A DNA stretch of 21,123 nt from the IMG/VR virus record IMGVR_UViG_3300009425_000122, positions 1 to 21,123 of that record, one strand, 5' to 3'. Under the pieces are notes generated by a model that saw only the letters and a list, made by a program, of their open reading frames with translations, was not told where the DNA came from and ran no database searches. Origin of the DNA: a virus. Positions within the stretch are counted from its first letter, which is position 1. Each line of letters opens with the position of its first letter. The position numbers were made by a program, and so were the translations under genes. Positions 12,167 to 20,868 of this stretch are shown here, in pieces.

Positions 12167-12916
12167 ATGTTAGAGCTAAGACATGGGAGAGATTACTTCT
12201 CTCCCTCACAGCTTAAAAAGCTGTTCGTAAGTGTATCTAGTTTAACTTCATACTTAAAAAAGAAATGGTCTACAACTGCATCAATGACATTAGGTACTCT
12301 AGTTCATTGCTTGATACTAGAACCAGATGAGTTCTCTAAAAGATACATAATTATAGACGATAGAGATATTTGTAAAGAAATTGGTGGAGCTAGACCTAGT
12401 TCTACTAAGAAATACAAAGATTGGTTATCAGCTGTTGCAGATGACAATAAAGGCAAGGAGTTTGTATCTATGAAAGATATGGCTATTGCTAATAAGATTC
12501 TAAGAAAGTGTAAAGCTACAGGAATAATTGAAGATTACTTTACTGACGGTCAAGCAGAGGTTACTGTAAAAGGTATTGCTAATGGATATGACGAAGAGTT
12601 CGACGGTCTATGTATTATAGATTACGATACTGACTTTGTATCTATTGATTTAAAAACTACATCTAAGCCTTTAAGTAAGTTCAAGTATGATGCAAATGAA
12701 TTAGGTTATGATATACAAGCTAGTGTCACTAATTCTCTTAACAATAAAGAGTTTATATTTGTAGTAGTACAGACTGTAGAGCCTTATGATATAGGTATTT
12801 ATACTTGCTCTGAATTCTTTATGAAGAGAGGTAAAGATAAAGTTAATACAGCTTTACATAATTATAAATTCTATGAAGATGAGAATTCTTCTCAGGTATT
12901 TAACTATGAATTATAA
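12167..12916 (+). CDS. PD-(D/E)XK exonuclease (RecE / exonuclease VIII-like)
   Basis: A 249-residue nuclease of the phage RecE/DUF3799 kind. In order: SPSQLKKL (12-19), MTLGTLVHCLILEPDEF (40-56, with His47), AEVTVKG (130-136), FDGLCIIDYD (145-154), VSIDLKTTSK (158-167, catalytic Asp161 and Lys163) and GYDIQASVTNSL (180-191, Tyr181 and Gln184). These match the conserved residues of lambda-exonuclease-type enzymes that resect 5' strands at breaks. Together with the ERF annealing protein it would form a two-part recombination system, although the two genes are 6.6 kb apart. It begins 1 base after the exonuclease gene, so the two nucleases are probably co-expressed. Confidence 0.82.
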   Translation: MLELRHGRDYFSPSQLKKLFVSVSSLTSYLKKKWSTTASMTLGTLVHCLILEPDEFSKRYIIIDDRDICKEIGGARPSSTKKYKDWLSAVADDNKGKEFVSMKDMAIANKILRKCKATGIIEDYFTDGQAEVTVKGIANGYDEEFDGLCIIDYDTDFVSIDLKTTSKPLSKFKYDANELGYDIQASVTNSLNNKEFIFVVVQTVEPYDIGIYTCSEFFMKRGKDKVNTALHNYKFYEDENSSQVFNYEL

Positions 12917-12919
12917 TAC

Positions 12920-13273
12920 ATGATTTCAATGAAGAGTGTAACCACTATTCTAGAACTGTTTTTTAGATTCAATACCTCTGCTGACAGTGGGAGTATTGAA
13001 TTTGAGTACAGTGATTATAGTGATAAGTATTTTAGATGGACTAAAGATTCATTTAATCACAATGAAACCCTTACTGTTATTTATAATGAAACAGAGATAA
13101 AGATATTCAATACATCTAAAGTTAAAGACAGAATCTATGGTAACATTGATAAAGTAAGTAACGATAAAGAGAAAATTAACTTTGGATGTCCTTTTGGAAT
13201 TGTATCTGAGTTAGTGAAAATAATACCAATAACTAAATTATCAGACGAAGATATTGCTGATAGAAAAAAATAA
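12920..13273 (+). CDS. Hypothetical protein (117 aa)
   Basis: A soluble protein starting 3 bases after the exonuclease gene. The pattern suggests a small beta-rich fold: TTILELFFRFNTSADSGSIE, then YFRWTKDSFNHNETLTVIYN and TEIKIFNTS, with a last part IVSELVKIIPITKL. No signal peptide, membrane span or active-site motif is visible. I do not recognise the family. It is the last cytosolic product before the two small envelope proteins. Confidence 0.55.
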   Translation: MISMKSVTTILELFFRFNTSADSGSIEFEYSDYSDKYFRWTKDSFNHNETLTVIYNETEIKIFNTSKVKDRIYGNIDKVSNDKEKINFGCPFGIVSELVKIIPITKLSDEDIADRKK

Positions 13274-13285
13274 AACAAAAATAAA

Positions 13286-13402
13286 ATGGTAGACACAGAT
13301 GAATCAGTAAAAGATATATTGACACTTATAGCATCAATACTAGGAGTGTTATTTGTAAGTCACTTAATTTATACATTAATACAAACAATAAATCAAATAT
13401 AA
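13286..13402 (+). CDS. Small single-span membrane protein (38 aa)
   Basis: A 38-residue frame opens at ATG 13286 after an A-rich leader (AAACAAAAATAAAATG) and ends at TAA 13400-13402. Its last A is the first base of the next start codon (TAATG), which strongly supports it. The first 10 residues are acidic (MVDTDESVKD) and are followed by a membrane span, ILTLIASILGVLFVSHLIYT, then LIQTINQI. The acidic N-terminus suggests N-out topology. Its function is unknown. Coupling to a secreted protein suggests joint action at the envelope, either in lysis or in exclusion of other phages. Confidence 0.65.
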   Translation: MVDTDESVKDILTLIASILGVLFVSHLIYTLIQTINQI

Positions 13403-13773
13403 TGAAAACACTATTATTATCAATAGCTTTATTAATAGCTACAGTAACATTAAGTCAAGAGAAATGGAGACGAATAAGTGTCTCTACAGGAACAGCGATA
13501 GGTATGAATGATATAGTGGTCAGCAAGGCTTCTGTAAATTTATTCTATGAATTAGATAAAAAGTATTCGCTACAAGTTTGGGGTGGATATGTAGGAAGCA
13601 CTACAAATGAATGGGTTGGAGCAAAGTCAGTTTTGATTAGAAATATAAAAGGAGGCTTTAAGTTTGAATCTGGACTGTATTACGAGAATGGTGCAAGAGA
13701 TGGTCTGAATCTAGGTGTAGTCGATAGGAATCTATTTATAGGGATTAGAGTAACAAAAGAATTTAAACTATAA
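13402..13773 (+). CDS. Secreted protein, possible small outer-membrane beta-barrel
   Basis: A 123-residue protein with a type I signal peptide: MKTLLLSIALLIATVTLSQ, cleaved near Ser18-Gln19. The mature 105 residues consist of alternating strands with aromatic residues (KASVNLFYELDKKYSLQVWG, then GGFKFESGLYYENG, NLFIGIRVTKEF). The protein ends VTKEFKL, close to the terminal strand of outer-membrane barrels. It would be exported to the periplasm or outer membrane. It is translationally coupled to the membrane peptide upstream and lies directly before the convergent terminator. Phages use outer-membrane proteins to block receptors or to assist lysis, and nothing here selects between these. A host-derived gene picked up at the end of the operon is another possibility. 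Confidence 0.6.
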   Translation: MKTLLLSIALLIATVTLSQEKWRRISVSTGTAIGMNDIVVSKASVNLFYELDKKYSLQVWGGYVGSTTNEWVGAKSVLIRNIKGGFKFESGLYYENGARDGLNLGVVDRNLFIGIRVTKEFKL

Positions 13774-13778
13774 GGCAC

Positions 13779-13815
13779 AAAAAAAGTAGGTAGAGAACAA
13801 CTAACTCTACCTACT
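13779..13815 (-). terminator. Intrinsic terminator at the meeting point of two operons
   Basis: AGTAGGTAGAG (13785-13795), a 9-base loop and CTCTACCTACT (13805-13815) make a perfect 11-bp stem. Read on the minus strand it is followed by seven T residues (complement of A 13779-13785), so it is a strong terminator for the virion operon ending at 13832. On the plus strand only AATTA follows, but the stem may still stop plus-strand transcription. Confidence 0.85.
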
Positions 13816-13831
13816 AATTAAGCAAAAAATA

Positions 13832-14281
13832 TTAACCGAAATAGAAACCGCCTGATTGAGACATTTCTTCAGTATCGAAAGTATCGGTACCTGTTTGAGC
13901 TAAAGCTAACAAGTCCTCATCTCTGTTTATATCTCGAATTATACGAGCCTCCATTAATGTTGATTTATTTCCATAAGATAAATGCGATTCATTTGCATTA
14001 TCTGCCATTGCACTTGGAGATGTATCAATCAATTCTTGAGCAACCTTCACTGCTAAAAACAATTGCATAGTTTCAAATAACTTTTCTTCAGCAACTGTAA
14101 AAACCTCACCACTAGTTATCTTATCTTGAAAATTATCATATACTGGAACAGAAATAATACTAACTAAATTAGTTTTCTGTATAAGTCTTACTGCTGACAT
14201 AACTTGGTTAGTGTCAAACACTTGCTTATGCGGAATATTCCTCTTGAAAAACTCCGCGTTTATAAATAGATTCTCTGCCAT
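13832..14281 (-). CDS. Likely head-tail connector protein
   Basis: A 149-residue protein directly after the portal gene, coupled by a TAATG overlap. Its helical pattern fits the small connectors that dock on portals: FFKRNIPHKQVFDTNQVMSA (11-30), IQKTNLVSIISVPVYDNFQD, then EEKLFETMQLFLAVKVAQEL and a LMEARIIRDINRDEDLL helix. In Bacteroidota phages proteins of this size and shape beside the portal are annotated as head-completion or DUF6712-like. My assignment relies on position and pattern. It ends 17 bases before the convergent terminator, so it is the last gene of the virion operon. The C-terminus (EEMSQSGGFYFG) is flexible. Confidence 0.5.
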   Translation of the reverse strand: MAENLFINAEFFKRNIPHKQVFDTNQVMSAVRLIQKTNLVSIISVPVYDNFQDKITSGEVFTVAEEKLFETMQLFLAVKVAQELIDTSPSAMADNANESHLSYGNKSTLMEARIIRDINRDEDLLALAQTGTDTFDTEEMSQSGGFYFG

Positions 14282-15573
14282 TATTTAGTTTCTTTTTTGT
14301 TAGTATTAGCATTAGGATTCTTATCAGCATTTCCACCTTCAACAGGTTTTGTTTTGAAATCTACATTGATGTCCTCGTCTATAATCTCTAATTCAACTCC
14401 TACAAGCTCTGTAATGTCAAATAAAGAACTAAAAGCATCTATGATAACCTTTCTATCAGGAATGATTTCAGTTGCCTTAAACAGGTTAAAAGCACTTATC
14501 ATTTCAGTACCTGTTCCTCCCATTGTTTGACCACTTGTCATAACTCCAAATAAAGTTGGAGATGTAATATTGTGTGCTGTTAATATCTTAGCATCATTTA
14601 ACCTACTCATTGTTTCAATAGTCTTATCTAAATGACTAGAGTCAAGCATATCTATTTGAGGTTTCTCAGATTCTCTAGATACAAAAGATACAAGAACTTG
14701 GTCAGAACGAGAACCAGACATTTTGTCTTGAATATTCTCAGCAGCAGCCTTTCTTTCATCTTTACTCATGTTTCTACCAATCATGGTAATATGAGTCTTA
14801 GGAGTAAATCCATTCTTAGCAGCATTCTCTATCTGTACACCAAATTCAAAATCAGCTTCAATAAAGTTAAATGCTCCAATCCAGTTAGGTAATCCGTAAC
14901 TATCTAAGATAGAATAAGGATTCTTAACATAGATTATTTGTCTTTCTACCTTAGGTGCGAAAGGGTCAAATAAAGGAATAGACTCTGCATCAGGAACTAA
15001 AGCTCCAGACTTAAATGACTTCTTATATATAATATGAGTATACTCACCTGCGTCATTAGGTCTAGCAAATCTCATTGCTCTTGCAGGAACCGCTGTAAAT
15101 TTAACGATTCCATCAGGTATAACTTTACCATCTCTAGGTTTACCGTAATCTACGATAATGCCACAAGCACCACTCTTAGTATATTCAAATGCTGACTTAG
15201 TTATCAATTGATAAAGCCCTACATTAGAACCACCAGCATGTTTTATTAATGTATTTAACCTAGCGTTTTTAGTTCCAATCAATTGAGAATCAACCGATAA
15301 GCCAGAACCTGTAATCATCTTAGCTTTCTTTGTTATAATACCAGAGTGAGTAGCTGACTTGTACATCAGCTTATCAATCATAATATCTATATCATCAGAT
15401 GCTCCAAAGGTTAAGTATTCTAGATTGTCTACAGACTTAAATCTAGGTCTATAATTCATTTGCTCCAATGATTTTAACATTGGGTTTACCTCAACACTTG
15501 CCGAATTTGTTACTTCTGTGTAAGAAGCGAATCCTGACTTAATGTTGTTTACTGCTTTTTGAAATACATTCAT
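14281..15573 (-). CDS. Phage portal protein
   Basis: A 430-residue protein with the features of HK97/SPP1-type portal proteins in Bacteroidota phages: an N-terminal segment leading to FGASDDIDIMIDKLMYKSAT (76-95) and KKAKMITGSGLSVDSQ, a clip/wing region (VPARAMRFARPND and HIIYKK), then the telling YGLPNWIGAFNFIEADFEF (224-242), IENAAKNGFTPKTHITM, and the conserved LTAHNITSPTLFGV in the tunnel-loop region. The portal forms the dodecameric gate through which DNA enters and leaves the capsid. The length is normal. The terminase and capsid genes normally found next to it are absent from this side; the gene upstream (in transcription order) is a tail or fibre gene. Confidence 0.82.
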   Translation of the reverse strand: MNVFQKAVNNIKSGFASYTEVTNSASVEVNPMLKSLEQMNYRPRFKSVDNLEYLTFGASDDIDIMIDKLMYKSATHSGIITKKAKMITGSGLSVDSQLIGTKNARLNTLIKHAGGSNVGLYQLITKSAFEYTKSGACGIIVDYGKPRDGKVIPDGIVKFTAVPARAMRFARPNDAGEYTHIIYKKSFKSGALVPDAESIPLFDPFAPKVERQIIYVKNPYSILDSYGLPNWIGAFNFIEADFEFGVQIENAAKNGFTPKTHITMIGRNMSKDERKAAAENIQDKMSGSRSDQVLVSFVSRESEKPQIDMLDSSHLDKTIETMSRLNDAKILTAHNITSPTLFGVMTSGQTMGGTGTEMISAFNLFKATEIIPDRKVIIDAFSSLFDITELVGVELEIIDEDINVDFKTKPVEGGNADKNPNANTNKKETK

Positions 15574-15600
15574 TGTTTTTTATTTACTTGTTATTAATTA

Positions 15601-18339
15601 CTATGTTAGTCCGTTAATAGTTACATTCTCTATATCGTTAGATACCATGTTCTGTAGTCTTAGCATTGTATAGCTTTGGTCAGAAGTCTTAACGTCATTT
15701 CTAAAGTTATTAGAGTAACTATCCAAATAACCATCTCCCATCAACCAAAGCTGAACACATCTTTCTGAATATGTATCAAAAGAATATGGAGTATTATTAT
15801 ATGCTAATCTTTGCTGTGTTCCATCTCTATAATCAATAACCCATTGCAATGGGTCTCTTACTTGCATAGATATCTCTGTATCGTCAGGTAATAAGAAATC
15901 TCTTTTCAATGTAGATATTAATGTAGCTGCTACTTTCAAAGAATGATTACTGCTGAAGCTACTATCTGATTCTCTACCTATGTAGAAATCACCGTTAAGA
16001 CCTCTATTTAATCTACCATCACCAACTATTGTCCACGTACCTGTGATATCTGTTACTGTACCTGTAGATAAATCAACTTGCTTAAATCTAAAGTTAGAAG
16101 CTAAGGCAGTTGTAGTTGATTGAGTTTGGTTAGGTCTAAACCCAGTACTATCTATGTAATAACCATACCAACCATCGGCAGGCTTATCAAATAAGAATTG
16201 TACTCCATTACTATTAGCACCATTTGTGCCTGTAGAACGTCCCCAATAGAACTCTATCTTAGAGTTAGCTCCTGTTTCGTGAGTACTTAAAGATATTCTG
16301 TCATTGACTGAATTTTCACCCTGTGAGAAATAACACTGAGGTTTAGAATTATCTATATAAACTACTTGCGAAATACTCCAAGGTCTAGCATCTGTATCTG
16401 TAGATGTTTTACCATTGTTAGCTCCCCACACATCGTTGTTCATACCTCCCATATTAATTGGGTTGAAAGAATTACTATTATGTTCTTGCTTTAGATATTC
16501 ATTAGCTCCATTAAGTACAATCGCTTTGTCCCAAGGTGTAGTTAATGTACTAGCAACTGGTACGTCTGTAGCTGTAATTGTAAATGTACTTGAAGTAGAA
16601 CCATATGAATTAGCTCTAATTACTGTAACTGTATAAACTGTGTCAGCACCTACGTCCGATAAAGTACCTTGTAAGTAATGACTATAAGTATTATATACTA
16701 ATCCACTTGTTGTAGGACTTATTGTTGCAGATTGGCTAAAAGTAGCTCCTGAAGGATATAGTTGTAAGTTAACAGAAGTATTCTCTTCTTGTGAAATATC
16801 ACTAAAGCTAAAGGCTGGAGGTGTTAAATCTGCATCCGTTAAACTTGTTATCTCTGTATAATTTACTGCGTTACTCATAAATGTTAAATAAGTTCCACTT
16901 GGTACACTAGTCCCTGTCATGGTAGAAGCATTGTCTGCCATATACCACATAGTACTAGTTGCATCATCTGCATAAGTATGTGTGTGAGACGTTCCTGTTC
17001 CACCACTATTTAAATCATAATAATAAGCTTCCTCTTCTGTAGCGAATAAAGGATACTCGAAGTTATTATCTGGACTTTCAATATATCTGAAATACATTGT
17101 AGGTGCAACAGCTTCTAATAAGTGTACTTTTGGATTGTCAACTAATCTTACAACTGAGTCAGAAAATTTAATACCTAAATGAAACTTTACATTGTTACCT
17201 ACAGCATAGTTAGTTCTTGAAATTACAACCCATAAAGATGTATCATTGTTATAATACTCCATAGAGATATAGCTATTAGCATCAATACCGATTCTAAACT
17301 CTTCAGCATCACCTGCCAACCAATTAGCACCATCATTAGAATATCTAAATGCATCTGCACCATTCAAACCACTACCGTCTATAGCACCTGTTTTAGCTCC
17401 GAAATGAGTCCAAGGTCCATCTGATGAAGGGTGAAAGAACATTCCCCATTGAATACCATGATTACCATCACCAGTACCATCACAAAATTTAGTTGGGTCT
17501 GCATAAGTTAAATTACCTTGTGCGTCTGCTATGTCGTCTAAAACTAAACAAGCTCCAAAGACACCTTCGTTTCTCATATTGAAAGTAAAGTACTCTCCTG
17601 ATTGGTCAATAGTCTCTGTAGACTTATAACCTGCTTTATTATAGTGTGCTTCAACTCCTGCACCTATGTCATTTCCTGATGGATTAATTGCATTACCAAC
17701 TAAGCCTCCTGTAGTACCTACACCACCTACATCAGCAACTATTGTACTATGTGGGTCTGCAATCACTACTGCTTCAAATGCACCTACTGTGAATAGTTCA
17801 TTTAAAGTATTATTAATATCATTAAGTCCACCAGCTATTACACCATTATCTAGACAAGCATTACCTACCTCTAAACCATAGAAGTGAGTAATATCTCCTC
17901 CATTTGCAGATACTATATGAATAGTACCATCTGCATTAATTGTAGATTGTATAGTATTTACTCCATAAGAGTAACCATTATCTAACATTATTGATGTACT
18001 TGTCGCATCTAATCCAAAGCATACATTTACACCGTTTAAGTCAATACCATCACCACTTAGTCCAATTACATTAGCATTTAAAGTTATGTAATCTGCACAT
18101 TCTTGAGCATTTGCGAATAAGTTACCATCCTTGTCTGAGAATTGTTCAAAAGGTATTTGGTAAAACTCATATTCTACATCTCCTAGTTGAGCTGTTATTA
18201 TGTCATTTACCACGTTAACAGTATTTGTTAAATTAACATCTACAACAGCACTTAAACAAGCGTTCCAATACGTTGGATTACTTGAGCCTTCAAAATTTAT
18301 ACAGTTACCTGCTTCGTTTCTTTTTATCTTTATAGACAT
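15601..18339 (-). CDS. Large lectin-like tail or fibre protein
   Basis: A 912-residue virion protein with several beta domains. Residues 1-95 form a module shared with the 301-residue neighbour (MSIKIKR, then EFYQIPFEQFSDKDG and ECADYITLNANV). Residues about 225-410 look like a SPRY/concanavalin-type sandwich (SGEYFTFNMRN, then VKFHLGIKFSDSV). Residues 415-500 carry a segment with GTSHTHTYADD, which holds a His-x-His. Residues 510-597 form an Ig-like domain ending FTITATD. Residues 605-800 look like LamG (WSISQVVYIDN, then DRISLSTHE and GDFYIGRESD), followed by a C-terminal domain from about 805. Such proteins bind host surface glycans. No autocleavage or depolymerase motif is evident. Confidence 0.72.
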   Translation of the reverse strand: MSIKIKRNEAGNCINFEGSSNPTYWNACLSAVVDVNLTNTVNVVNDIITAQLGDVEYEFYQIPFEQFSDKDGNLFANAQECADYITLNANVIGLSGDGIDLNGVNVCFGLDATSTSIMLDNGYSYGVNTIQSTINADGTIHIVSANGGDITHFYGLEVGNACLDNGVIAGGLNDINNTLNELFTVGAFEAVVIADPHSTIVADVGGVGTTGGLVGNAINPSGNDIGAGVEAHYNKAGYKSTETIDQSGEYFTFNMRNEGVFGACLVLDDIADAQGNLTYADPTKFCDGTGDGNHGIQWGMFFHPSSDGPWTHFGAKTGAIDGSGLNGADAFRYSNDGANWLAGDAEEFRIGIDANSYISMEYYNNDTSLWVVISRTNYAVGNNVKFHLGIKFSDSVVRLVDNPKVHLLEAVAPTMYFRYIESPDNNFEYPLFATEEEAYYYDLNSGGTGTSHTHTYADDATSTMWYMADNASTMTGTSVPSGTYLTFMSNAVNYTEITSLTDADLTPPAFSFSDISQEENTSVNLQLYPSGATFSQSATISPTTSGLVYNTYSHYLQGTLSDVGADTVYTVTVIRANSYGSTSSTFTITATDVPVASTLTTPWDKAIVLNGANEYLKQEHNSNSFNPINMGGMNNDVWGANNGKTSTDTDARPWSISQVVYIDNSKPQCYFSQGENSVNDRISLSTHETGANSKIEFYWGRSTGTNGANSNGVQFLFDKPADGWYGYYIDSTGFRPNQTQSTTTALASNFRFKQVDLSTGTVTDITGTWTIVGDGRLNRGLNGDFYIGRESDSSFSSNHSLKVAATLISTLKRDFLLPDDTEISMQVRDPLQWVIDYRDGTQQRLAYNNTPYSFDTYSERCVQLWLMGDGYLDSYSNNFRNDVKTSDQSYTMLRLQNMVSNDIENVTINGLT

Positions 18340-18342
18340 ATC

Positions 18343-19248
18343 TTATCTGATTATAGTTATTAACATTCCTAAAGGTTCGATTATTACAGGATTATCTGAC
18401 TTAATAGCAGGTAAAGATAAAGCGTTTATATCCTCGTTTGAAGTTATCCAAGCAGATATCTCTACTCTATTCAAATACGTCTTTCCTACTGTACCAGAGC
18501 CATAAAATATAGGCTGTGCAGTTAATGGAAATGTGTACGTAATATCGTCGTTATCATTTCTGTTAGAATACCATAAAGCAGGTTCTACTGTCGTGTTAGA
18601 AATCTGTGGTATAACATTAAAATCGAAACGCACTTTAAGTAAATCACCGTATCTACAATCATTTAATTTAATCCTACCTGTAGAACCCTCAAAACCTGTC
18701 GTGCCATCACTAGGGTAGTTGTCGTTAAATACATAACTATAATCCATTAAAGAAGTAACATTGCTAGGTAAGTTTGCTCCTTGAAATAAACCTATTCCTG
18801 TTGTACCACTAGGTGTTGGTGTACTCCAATAAGGATTATCATTTGCTAAGTGATTAGCTTCGTTTAAAGAAAATACTTTAAATATTCCTGCATCTACATC
18901 AGCTTGTGTATATGTTTCACTTCCGTTAGTAAATGCAGAGGTTCTAGAGTAACCAGACTTACCATCATCCTCACTAGACGTACTACTTCCTACGCCTGTC
19001 TTAAAATTTATATTAGAACTAAGGTATTCTAATACAGCTGCTTTATCACCTACAGCTACACCATCTTCATCCTGAAGCTCACTAGCCATGAAACTATAAA
19101 CCTCTTTAGAGTTATCTACGTTCCATACTACAAAACCACTATCCTCTACGTCATCAAAATCAGCTTTCTGTGAAGCTAAGTATTTTATAGATGAATTATC
19201 CTCATCTACAACTACGAAGTTGTTCTTTCTATAAATCTTTATGCTCAT
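18343..19248 (-). CDS. Virion protein sharing its N-terminal module with the fibre protein
   Basis: A 301-residue protein that begins MSIKIYRKNN and has EVYSFMASELQDEDG followed by AAVLEYLSSNINF, matching the start of the 912-residue protein block for block. This suggests a common anchoring module. A serine-rich linker (GSSTSSEDDGKSG, about 87-99) follows. The C-terminal half (RYGDLLKVRFDFNVIP, then TYTFPLTAQPIFYGSG and RVEISAWITSNED) has the strand pattern of a jelly-roll tip, as in head-fibre or receptor-binding proteins. It ends with a hydrophobic PLGMLITIIR. It stands 3 bases before the fibre gene, so the two are probably co-expressed. Confidence 0.6.
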   Translation of the reverse strand: MSIKIYRKNNFVVVDEDNSSIKYLASQKADFDDVEDSGFVVWNVDNSKEVYSFMASELQDEDGVAVGDKAAVLEYLSSNINFKTGVGSSTSSEDDGKSGYSRTSAFTNGSETYTQADVDAGIFKVFSLNEANHLANDNPYWSTPTPSGTTGIGLFQGANLPSNVTSLMDYSYVFNDNYPSDGTTGFEGSTGRIKLNDCRYGDLLKVRFDFNVIPQISNTTVEPALWYSNRNDNDDITYTFPLTAQPIFYGSGTVGKTYLNRVEISAWITSNEDINALSLPAIKSDNPVIIEPLGMLITIIR

Positions 19249-19268
19249 TTTTTTATTATTTTTATTAT

Positions 19269-20843
19269 TTATATTGTATCTGAGAAGTCAGAATAAAGTC
19301 CGTCTACATCTCTAAATCTAACTTTCCAAGTATCTCCAGAAGTATTATCTACTCCAGTTCCTATAACTTTAGCTTTAGTATTATTATTAATAACAATCTT
19401 TAGTAAAACATCGTTCTTGTAAATTTCTATCTCTGTAATATTTTTATTATAACTATCGTACTCCCATGTTAAATAATCCTCTTCAACTGTCTCTAAAATA
19501 ACGTTCTTAGGTTTTCTTAATTCGTTAGGATTGTAATCAACATACTTAAATCTAATATACAAACTAACTGAATCACCATTGTCATTTGTAGCTTGAAGAC
19601 CTGCTGCATTTCCGAATTTATCAAATCCAGCTAAACCATCGCCAGAAGCTATAGATGTAAGAATACCTGTCGTATCATCGAACGAACCTGCTAATTCATA
19701 CGTATCTCCTTCATAAGTACCAGTACTAAAGTAAGAAAATAAGTAATAAGATGTAGGGTTGTTGTATACAATATTAGAGCAATCGAACTCAAACGTAACA
19801 TCTTTCTGTATGTAATAAAATTGCGTTGGTTTTACAGTAGGTACCGATAAAGCTGTTCCTGCTGTACTTATAGCGTCATAAGACTGAATTTTCTCAGCTT
19901 CATATCCATCAACAATTAATCTATCTGAATATCTACTAACATTACCTAAGGTATCTGTAAACTTTGAGTGATATGTATTAACAATCTCTGTTAGATTCGG
20001 TACAGAAACACCAGTTTTTCTACTTCCGTTACCACCATTAACTGATACACGATATTGTACTCCATTTTTATATGTTGTCGTTGTTGCTACTTCACCTGAA
20101 TAAGGTCTGTATTCCCAACCAATAAAGTACCAAGAAGTAGTCCTTACCTCAGTAACTCTATAATTATCAGGTGGATGCAATATACTTGGGTCTTCATTTG
20201 TTATCTGAAAATAAATAAGTTTACTATCAGAGCCTAAAGAATTTGTAGCTGTAATATACATTGATTCTAATCTATCAACACCTGTAACTGTACCTGTTAT
20301 TCTACCTGTAGTAGTATCAAAAGATAAACCATCTATTAAACCAAATACGGAAAAAGATGTAGGTGAGTTTGAAACAGGTATATTCAGAGTGTACGCCTCG
20401 TCTAATTGTATGTAGTATTTACTAGATGCATATATAACAGGGCTTCCTGTAGTACTACCACCAGTACTACCTCCAGTACTACCACCAGTACTACCACCTG
20501 TACTGCCTCCAGTACTACTACTTCCAGTTCCAGCTCCAGAATCTAATACAACATAAGCTCTATTAGGTTCAGTATTTCCATCAACTCTAACTGTTGTTGA
20601 TGAAATTATACCTCCATCAGGATTAAGTACATTTAACAAATAAGTAGCGTTTCTTAATTGATTACTTTCTAATGATACTTCGTAAGTTATTGTAAAACAA
20701 TCTATCGATTTAATTGAAATTGGTATAGGAGTACTATTTGCACTACCTAATTGAATTAACTCTCCTTCTATAATTGTACTAAGAAGTGTTTTGTTATCTA
20801 TAAACAACAACTCGTTTGATTGGTTATTTGTTAATGTTTTCAT
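19269..20843 (-). CDS. Ig/FN3-like virion protein with GGST linker
   Basis: A 524-residue protein. Residues 1-100 form an N-terminal domain (ESNQLRNATYLLNVLN, then GGIISSTTVRVDGN). Residues about 108-132 are a flexible linker with five GGST repeats. Residues 134-220 form a putative Ig (He_PIG) domain: FSVFGLIDGLSFDTTTGRIT, then GTVTGVDRLESMYITATNSL. FN3-like domains follow (WYFIGWEYRPYSGEV, and near the C-terminus VEEDYLTWEYD with KNDVLLKIVINN). Such domains decorate tails or capsids and bind host surface sugars. There is no transmembrane or enzymatic motif. It is the first complete gene of the virion operon in this window. Confidence 0.62.
   Translation of the reverse strand: MKTLTNNQSNELLFIDNKTLLSTIIEGELIQLGSANSTPIPISIKSIDCFTITYEVSLESNQLRNATYLLNVLNPDGGIISSTTVRVDGNTEPNRAYVVLDSGAGTGSSSTGGSTGGSTGGSTGGSTGGSTTGSPVIYASSKYYIQLDEAYTLNIPVSNSPTSFSVFGLIDGLSFDTTTGRITGTVTGVDRLESMYITATNSLGSDSKLIYFQITNEDPSILHPPDNYRVTEVRTTSWYFIGWEYRPYSGEVATTTTYKNGVQYRVSVNGGNGSRKTGVSVPNLTEIVNTYHSKFTDTLGNVSRYSDRLIVDGYEAEKIQSYDAISTAGTALSVPTVKPTQFYYIQKDVTFEFDCSNIVYNNPTSYYLFSYFSTGTYEGDTYELAGSFDDTTGILTSIASGDGLAGFDKFGNAAGLQATNDNGDSVSLYIRFKYVDYNPNELRKPKNVILETVEEDYLTWEYDSYNKNITEIEIYKNDVLLKIVINNNTKAKVIGTGVDNTSGDTWKVRFRDVDGLYSDFSDTI
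20451..20522 (-). repeat. Six 12-bp repeats encoding the GGST linker
   Basis: The plus strand reads AGTACTACCACC or close variants at 20451, 20463, 20475, 20487, 20499 and 20511. The protein product is repeated Gly-Gly-Ser-Thr. Variants are mostly silent third-base changes, which suggests the length is under selection, while the near-identity of the units leaves room for slippage. Confidence 0.85.
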
Positions 20844-20868
20844 TGCGTTTATCTTTATTTACTTACTT

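Noticed and set aside
14297-18718. Plus-strand frames opposite the virion genes
   Set aside because: They are antisense to long coding regions with recognisable portal and fibre features.
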